Positions 58,549 through 64,000 of a stretch of DNA of 64,000 bases are shown here, in pieces. Both the position numbers and the translations under genes were made by a program. This DNA is from Chloroflexota bacterium (lineage in GTDB: Bacteria > Chloroflexota > UBA11872 > UBA12225): assembly GCA_030447525.1 (NCBI GenBank), contig JAUJOR010000012.1, positions 95,286 to 159,285 of the forward strand, read 5' to 3'. The number at the start of each line of letters is the position of its first letter. Position 1 is the stretch's first letter. The notes below the pieces were generated by a model. It did no database searches. It was given only the letters and a program-made list of their open reading frames with translations, and was not told the DNA's origin.

Positions 58549-60276
58549 ATGACAACCACCGCCCTGCCGTTCTCGCCCCCCCGAGTGCACCTGCGGACGT
58601 CGAATGCCACCCGGCCGGTGATCATGGGCCGGCGCGGGATGGTCTGCTCCGGCCACCAGGCGGCCAGCCTGGCCGGGATCAGCGTGCTGCAGCGCGGGGG
58701 TGACGCCGTCGACGCCGCCGTGGCCGTGGCCGCCGCCTTGAACGTCGCTGAGCCCAACATGTCCGGGATAGGCGGTGACGGATTCCTGATGCTGTTCCGG
58801 CGGGGGGCCAACCGCGTTGAGGTGGTGAACGCCACCGGTCCTGCCCCGGCCCTGGCGACGCGAGAGAGCTACCTCCCGGAGGGTATTCCGGCCAAGGGCA
58901 TCCGCTCCGTCTCCGTGCCCGGCCTGGTGGACGGCTGGCTGGAGGCTCACGCCCGCTACGGACGCCTCTCCCTGGCCGCCGCCTTCAAGCCGGCGATCCA
59001 GCTGGCCGAGGGGGGCCTCCCCGTCAGCGAGGTCCTGGCCGCCGCCCTGGCCAGCGAGAGCGAGTTCAATGCCTACGCCACGTCGCAGCCCATCTTCTGG
59101 CCCCACAGACGCCCGCTGCAAGCGGGGGAGCTGCTCGTCCAGCGCGACCTGGCCCGCACCTTCCGTGGGCTCGTCGAGCACGGGCGTGACTACTTCTACC
59201 GTGGCCCGGTGGCGCGGGCGATCGATGCCCTGTCCCAGGAGCACGGTGGGACCATCCGCTACGACGACCTGGCCGGGTACCACGCCCGCTGGCAAGAGCC
59301 CATCCACACCAGGTACCGCGCCTGGAGCGTCTACGAGAGCCCGCCAAACTCCAGCGGCCACGTCCTCCTGCAGGAGCTCAACCTCCTGGAAGGCTTCGAC
59401 GTCGCCGCGCTCGGCTGGCACACTCCCGCCACGATCCACCTCATGGTGGAAGCCAAGAAGCTGGCCTTTGCCGACCGCGAGGCGTACCTCGCCGATCCCG
59501 ACTTCGTGGACATCCCGCTCCAGGGCCTCCTTTCCAAGGAGTACGCCGCCGAGCGGCGCCGGCTGATTGATCTCCAGCGCGCCTCCGGGCCAGACACCGT
59601 CACCCCCGGCCAGCCTCGCCCAACTCCGCGGCGTGGCGACTCGATAATGGAAGACACCACCTGTTTCGCCGTCGTAGATGGGGACGGCAATGCCGTCTGC
59701 CAGCTGCAGAGCCTGCAGCAAGGCTTTGGCTCCGCCCTCGTCGCCGGGAAGACCGGCGTCCTGCTGAATAATCGCATGACGTACTGGCACCTTGACCCCC
59801 AGCACCCGGACTGTCTCGCCCCGGGAAAGCGCGTCCGTCACACAATGAACACGGTGATGGTCTTCGACGCCCCGCCCTCCGATCCCACCGCTGCCGCGGG
59901 GGACGGACCAGGGCCGCTACGTCTGGTGCTCGGCACCCCCGGGGCCGATACCCAGGTGCAAACCAACTTGCAGCTCATCTCCGGCGTGCTGGACTTCGGC
60001 CTTAACCCGGCGGAAGCGGTGGAGGCTCCCCGCTGGCGCCACCTGCAGAACCCCACCGAGTCCACCGTGCCCCACACCTGCACGGACGCCCTGAAGCTTG
60101 AAGCGCGCTTCCCATCGGAGGTGCCCCGGGACCTGGCCACCCGCGGGCACCCGGTAGAGCTGATCGGGCCCTGGGACGCCGCCGGCAGCGCCATGCTCAT
60201 CGCCCGCGACCCGGCCAGCGGCGTGCTCCACGGCGCGGCTGACCCGCGCCGCGACGGCCACGCCCTGGCCTGGTAG
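58549..60276 (+). CDS. ggt: Gamma-glutamyltransferase
   Basis: A 575-residue Ntn-hydrolase proenzyme. RRGMVCSGHQAASLAGISVL and NVAEPNMSGIGGDGFLMLF belong to the large subunit. The autoprocessing site is EDTTCFAVVDGDGN, where the first Thr (codon at about 59656) becomes the nucleophile of the small subunit. It cleaves gamma-glutamyl bonds of glutathione or related compounds. No signal peptide is visible, so it may act in the cytoplasm or belong to the GGT-like amidase group. The ATG at 58549 follows ATG-free low-GC-skewed sequence without a clear binding site. Confidence 0.92.
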   Translation: MTTTALPFSPPRVHLRTSNATRPVIMGRRGMVCSGHQAASLAGISVLQRGGDAVDAAVAVAAALNVAEPNMSGIGGDGFLMLFRRGANRVEVVNATGPAPALATRESYLPEGIPAKGIRSVSVPGLVDGWLEAHARYGRLSLAAAFKPAIQLAEGGLPVSEVLAAALASESEFNAYATSQPIFWPHRRPLQAGELLVQRDLARTFRGLVEHGRDYFYRGPVARAIDALSQEHGGTIRYDDLAGYHARWQEPIHTRYRAWSVYESPPNSSGHVLLQELNLLEGFDVAALGWHTPATIHLMVEAKKLAFADREAYLADPDFVDIPLQGLLSKEYAAERRRLIDLQRASGPDTVTPGQPRPTPRRGDSIMEDTTCFAVVDGDGNAVCQLQSLQQGFGSALVAGKTGVLLNNRMTYWHLDPQHPDCLAPGKRVRHTMNTVMVFDAPPSDPTAAAGDGPGPLRLVLGTPGADTQVQTNLQLISGVLDFGLNPAEAVEAPRWRHLQNPTESTVPHTCTDALKLEARFPSEVPRDLATRGHPVELIGPWDAAGSAMLIARDPASGVLHGAADPRRDGHALAW

Positions 60277-60320
60277 ACCAGGAAACCTGGTGGGCTCGGT
60301 AGGCCCGGTAGGCCCGGGGC

Positions 60321-60593
60321 CTATTCGATGGACTCCCCGGGCTCGATAAGCAGCCACAGCCCCCGATCGTCTCCCTCGCGGAGCAGGAGGTAGTGGCGCC
60401 CGATCTTGGCCAGCTCGCCGTTGCGCACGGCGACGCGGACCGGCCGGCCGTCGAGGTCGACGGTCACCTCGCGGGGGCCTTTCTCCAGCACGCTGACGAT
60501 CGGCTCGCCGGGGTACCGGCAGACCAGCTCCGGTATCGCCGGGTCGTGATAGATCCGTCCCCCCTGGATCACGTCTGTGTCCTGGGATGTCAT
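60321..60593 (-). CDS. Small hypothetical protein
   Basis: A 90-residue, beta-rich soluble protein (IYHDPAIPELVCRYPGEPIV ... YLLLREGDDRGLWLLIEPGE). The ATG at 60593 follows GGGGAGGTGCGGT, a good ribosome binding site; the longer frame to 60728 is basic and unlikely. It converges on ggt. The function is unknown. The gap to acnA (60594-60834) shows no gene. Confidence 0.6.
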   Translation of the reverse strand: MTSQDTDVIQGGRIYHDPAIPELVCRYPGEPIVSVLEKGPREVTVDLDGRPVRVAVRNGELAKIGRHYLLLREGDDRGLWLLIEPGESIE

Positions 60594-60834
60594 ACCGCAC
60601 CTCCCCTTCTCGTGCTGCTCTCGTGTTGCTCTCGTGCGTCCATCCTCTGCCCCCCGGCCGGTACCCTGGCGGGACGCTCCCCGCGTCTGGCCCCCAATTC
60701 GATCGCTAGCTGGACTGGACGGCACCACATTGCCGAGCCTGTCCCCGAGGAACCGGCTCCCTACCTAGCCGCGCGCGTGCCACTCATGGGAAGATAGAAG
60801 ATAGTAGTAGTGTAGTAGCGAGGAAGTAGAGCCA

Positions 60835-63615
60835 ATGACGCCACCTGTGAATCCCTTCGGCGCGCGGTCGACCCTTTCTGACGCCGAGTGGACGGCCACC
60901 TATTACAGCCTGCGGGCCCTGGACAAGGCAGGATTGCCCAACATCGATCGCTTGCCTTTCACGGTCAAGGTGCTGCTGGAGAACGTCCTGCGCAACGTCG
61001 AGACCGGCAAGGCGACGGAGGCGGACGTCGAGGGGCTGACCCGGTGGAATGCGCAGCACCCCAGCAATGACGAGTTCCCCTTTATGCCGGCGCGAGTGCT
61101 GATGCAGGACCTCACCGGGGTTCCCGCCGTGGTCGACCTGGCGGCGATGCGCTCGGCGGTGGCGCGCATGGGCGGTGACCCGCAGCGTATCAACCCCCTC
61201 GTCCCGGCCGACCTGGTGATCGACCACTCGGTGCAGGTGGACTACTTCGGCTCGGCGCTCTCGGCGGCGTACAACGTGGTACGGGAATACGAGCGCAACC
61301 GCGAGCGGTACATGCTCCTGCGCTGGGCGCAAAAGGCCTTTCATAACTTCCGCGTCGTCCCCCCCGGCACGGGCATCGTGCACCAGGTGAACATCGAGTA
61401 CCTGGCACGCGTCGTCCAGTTGCGTCCCCAGGGGACGGAGATGATCGCCTTTCCAGACACCCTGGTAGGGACGGACTCTCACACCACCATGGTCAATGCC
61501 ATGGGCGTGCTCGGCTGGGGGGTGGGGGGCATCGAGGCCGAGGCCGTCCTCCTGGGACAGCCCCTGTACCTCCTGGCCCCGGAGGTGGTCGGCTTTCACT
61601 TCCACGGGCAGCTGCCGGAAGGGACGACGGCCACCGACCTCGTTCTGGTGGTAACCCAGATGCTGCGCAAGCACGGCGTGGTGGGGCGGTTCGTCGAGTT
61701 CTACGGCCCCGGCCTGAGCCAGCTGAGCCTGGCCGACCGAGCGACGCTGTCCAATATGGCCCCGGAGTACGGCGCCACGGCGTCGATGTTCCCGGTGGAC
61801 AAGCAGACGCTGGAGTATCTCCGTGGCACCGGGCGCAGCGATGAACTGGTCTCCCTCGTCGAGAGGTACGCCAAGGAACAGGGGATGTTCCGCACCGACG
61901 AGTCGCCCGCTCCAGAGTTTACCGAGGTGCTCGAGCTCGACCTCTCTAGCGTCGAGCCGAGCCTGGCCGGCCCCAAGCGCCCTCAGGACCGGGTGACACT
62001 GGCCCAGGTGCCCCAGAGCTTTCGTGGCGCCTTCCCTCAGCGCCTGGTCGGCCCGTCTTCGAATCCGGCGGCCGAGGCGGGGCGGGAGGCGGTCTTCGAC
62101 GCCAAGAAAGCGGACGTCGACTTCAACGGGGTCAGCGCCGAGGTATCCGACGGCTCGGTGGTGATCGCCGCGATCACGAGCTGCACGAACACGTCTAACC
62201 CCTCGGTGATGATCGGGGCCGGCCTGGTGGCTAAGAAGGCCGTGGAGCGCGGGCTGACCACCAAGCCGTACGTCAAGACCAGCCTGGCCCCCGGCTCGCG
62301 AGTGGTGATGGACTACCTCGCCGCCGCCGACCTGACGCCGTACCTGGAGGCCCTGCGCTTCCACCTTGTCGGCTATGGCTGCACCACCTGCATCGGCAAC
62401 AGCGGGATGAGCCTGGCCTCGGAATCGCTCAACCAGGCGGTGCGCGAGAATGGCTTGCTGGCCGCGGCCGTTCTCAGTGGCAATCGCAACTTCGAGGCCC
62501 GCATCCATCCCCTGGTGCGCGCCCAGTACCTGGCCTCGCCGCCCCTGGTGGTGGCCTACGCCCTGGCCGGGACGGTGGACATCGACCTGAGCAAGGATCC
62601 CCTGGGCCACGACCCCAACGGCCAGCCGGTCTACTTGCGCGACGTCTGGCCCACCACCGCCGAGGTGCAGCAGGTGCTGGAGACCGTGGTCAAGCCGGAG
62701 CTCTTCAAGGACGCCTACAGCAAGGTCTTCCAGGGAGACGAGACGTGGCAGGCCCTGCCCGTTCCAGATGAGGGGGCCTACCAGTGGGACCCCAACTCTA
62801 CCTACATCCAGGAGCCTCCGTTCTTCCAGAATCTCAGCCCCGAGCCGCCCCCCCTGGCCGACGTTCAAGGGGCACGCGTCCTGGTCATGCTGGGGGACTC
62901 GATCAACACGGACGGCATCTCCCCGGCCAGCGCCATCCCGGTGGACAGCCCCGCCGGGAAGTTCCTCATCGAGCGCGGCGTCCAGCCCCGGGACTTCAAT
63001 CAGTACGGCTCCCGGCGCGGCAACCACGAGGTGATGGTGCGCGGTACGTTCGGCAACATCCGCCTGCGCAACGAGCTCGTCCCCGGCAAGGAGGGAGACT
63101 GGACGGTCCACCACCCCACCGGGGAGGTGATGCGCATCTACGAGGCCTCTCAGCGGTACCAGGCCGACGGCACCCCCTTGCTGGTCATCGCCGGCAAAGA
63201 GTACGGCTCCGGTAGCTCCCGTGACTGGGCGGCGAAGGGCACCCTGCTCCTGGGCGTCAAGGCCGTGCTCGCCGAGACGTATGAGCGCATCCATCGCTCC
63301 AACCTCGTCGGCATGGGCGTCCTCCCGCTGCAGTTCAAGCCCGGCGAGGGTCGCCAGGGCCTCGGGCTAGACGGAACGGAGACGTACACCATTACGGGCA
63401 TCGCCGCTGGCCTGCGCCCGCGCCAGGAGTTGGAGGTGCAGGTGACCCGCGCCGACGGGAGCCACTTCTCCTTCAACGTCATCGCCCGCGTGGATAGCCC
63501 GATTGACATCGAGTACCTGCGTAACGGGGGCATCCTGCACAGCGTCCTGCGTAGCATGCTCCAGGGCAAGACCACCGCCGAGGTGGACGTCTCTACCCCG
63601 GCCATAGCCACATAG
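60835..63615 (+). CDS. acnA: Aconitate hydratase A
   Basis: A 926-residue aconitase of the AcnA/IRP1 type that interconverts citrate and isocitrate in the TCA cycle. Fe-S cluster ligands lie in AITSCTNTSNPSVMIGAG and VGYGCTTCIGNSG. Substrate residues appear in VGTDSHTTMVNAMGVLGWG and the C-terminal swivel domain in GKEYGSGSSRDWAAKGTLLL. The length is normal (about 900). The ATG at 60835 follows GAAGTAGAG. It is a single gene near the contig end. Confidence 0.97.
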   Translation: MTPPVNPFGARSTLSDAEWTATYYSLRALDKAGLPNIDRLPFTVKVLLENVLRNVETGKATEADVEGLTRWNAQHPSNDEFPFMPARVLMQDLTGVPAVVDLAAMRSAVARMGGDPQRINPLVPADLVIDHSVQVDYFGSALSAAYNVVREYERNRERYMLLRWAQKAFHNFRVVPPGTGIVHQVNIEYLARVVQLRPQGTEMIAFPDTLVGTDSHTTMVNAMGVLGWGVGGIEAEAVLLGQPLYLLAPEVVGFHFHGQLPEGTTATDLVLVVTQMLRKHGVVGRFVEFYGPGLSQLSLADRATLSNMAPEYGATASMFPVDKQTLEYLRGTGRSDELVSLVERYAKEQGMFRTDESPAPEFTEVLELDLSSVEPSLAGPKRPQDRVTLAQVPQSFRGAFPQRLVGPSSNPAAEAGREAVFDAKKADVDFNGVSAEVSDGSVVIAAITSCTNTSNPSVMIGAGLVAKKAVERGLTTKPYVKTSLAPGSRVVMDYLAAADLTPYLEALRFHLVGYGCTTCIGNSGMSLASESLNQAVRENGLLAAAVLSGNRNFEARIHPLVRAQYLASPPLVVAYALAGTVDIDLSKDPLGHDPNGQPVYLRDVWPTTAEVQQVLETVVKPELFKDAYSKVFQGDETWQALPVPDEGAYQWDPNSTYIQEPPFFQNLSPEPPPLADVQGARVLVMLGDSINTDGISPASAIPVDSPAGKFLIERGVQPRDFNQYGSRRGNHEVMVRGTFGNIRLRNELVPGKEGDWTVHHPTGEVMRIYEASQRYQADGTPLLVIAGKEYGSGSSRDWAAKGTLLLGVKAVLAETYERIHRSNLVGMGVLPLQFKPGEGRQGLGLDGTETYTITGIAAGLRPRQELEVQVTRADGSHFSFNVIARVDSPIDIEYLRNGGILHSVLRSMLQGKTTAEVDVSTPAIAT

Positions 63616-64000
<385 letters not shown>

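Noticed and set aside
58360..59841. 493-codon minus-strand frame
   Set aside because: Antisense to gamma-glutamyltransferase, with unusual composition and no motif.
60784..63294. 836-codon open frame on the minus strand
   Set aside because: It is exactly antisense to aconitase; high GC leaves long open antisense frames, and the translation is His/Arg/Gly-rich with no domain.

Overview
The window is a high-GC bacterial chromosomal contig with no rRNA, tRNA, CRISPR, prophage or plasmid genes. Several proteins point to Chloroflexota (a Thermomicrobia-like or related uncultured lineage): a PATAN protein with a four-cysteine module, a secreted protein built of YFEKARLE-type modules, many YfhO and GT39-type membrane proteins, and a MoaD-MoeB fusion. 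This placement is an inference; no marker gene proves it. The last ~180 bases are almost pure G, a typical read or assembly artefact, so this is a contig end.

Layout. 0-6.2 kb: two small minus-strand proteins, an ANTAR response regulator, then a YfhO-like membrane protein overlapping a GT4 glycosyltransferase. 6.5-11.2 kb: a divergent promoter region with two inverted repeats, then the glycolate oxidase genes glcD-glcE-glcF. 11.3-17 kb: a primary-type sigma factor with a large insertion, a SufR-like regulator, a PadR regulator plus membrane partner, a PRC-barrel protein and an SDR. 17-26 kb: membrane and glycan genes (GT39, PAP2, GT39, GT2), a broken FmdB zinc-ribbon gene, a secreted protein, inorganic pyrophosphatase, an SDR and an ABC-exporter remnant. 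26-40.5 kb: CPBP protease, a disrupted MFS gene, an orphan solute-binding lipoprotein, psd-pssA, a YdjM-like hydrolase, an oxidoreductase fragment, an unknown conserved protein, the PATAN/Cys4 protein, two damaged membrane-protein genes, DUF1232 and a lytic transglycosylase. 40.8-45.8 kb: Gfo/Idh/MocA oxidoreductase, an anchored LmeA/DUF2993-like protein, metF and a gluconokinase-like FGGY kinase.

45.9-52.2 kb is the most interesting region, a sulfur-assimilation locus. On the plus strand lie an Rrf2 (CymR-like) regulator, cysK, an array of five 15-bp repeats with a 32-bp perfect palindrome, a ubiquitin-like MoaD/CysO domain fused through its Gly-Gly directly to a MoeB/ThiF E1-like enzyme, a JAMM (Mec-type) metalloprotease and a LarE-type sulfur transferase. 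Facing them on the minus strand are thrC and a second CysO-like carrier ending GGA, behind a clear SAM-I riboswitch and intrinsic terminator. Neither carrier ends in the free Gly-Gly that activation needs, so JAMM processing is the obvious missing step. LarE makes thiocarboxylates in its known pathway and is a candidate sulfur donor, because the E1 part has no rhodanese domain.

52.5-63.6 kb: an OmpR-type response regulator, several small unknown proteins, a MaoC-like hydratase, a GNAT acetyltransferase, a methyltransferase, a DedA protein, gamma-glutamyltransferase and aconitase.

A recurring theme is damage: fmdB has a 55-bp tandem duplication, an ABC exporter has lost its middle, an MFS gene is broken, a Gfo/Idh gene is truncated, and two membrane-protein genes carry internal deletions or frameshifts. 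Short 12-17 bp tandem repeats of unrelated sequence sit in many intergenic gaps. Real decay and assembly error cannot be separated from the sequence alone.
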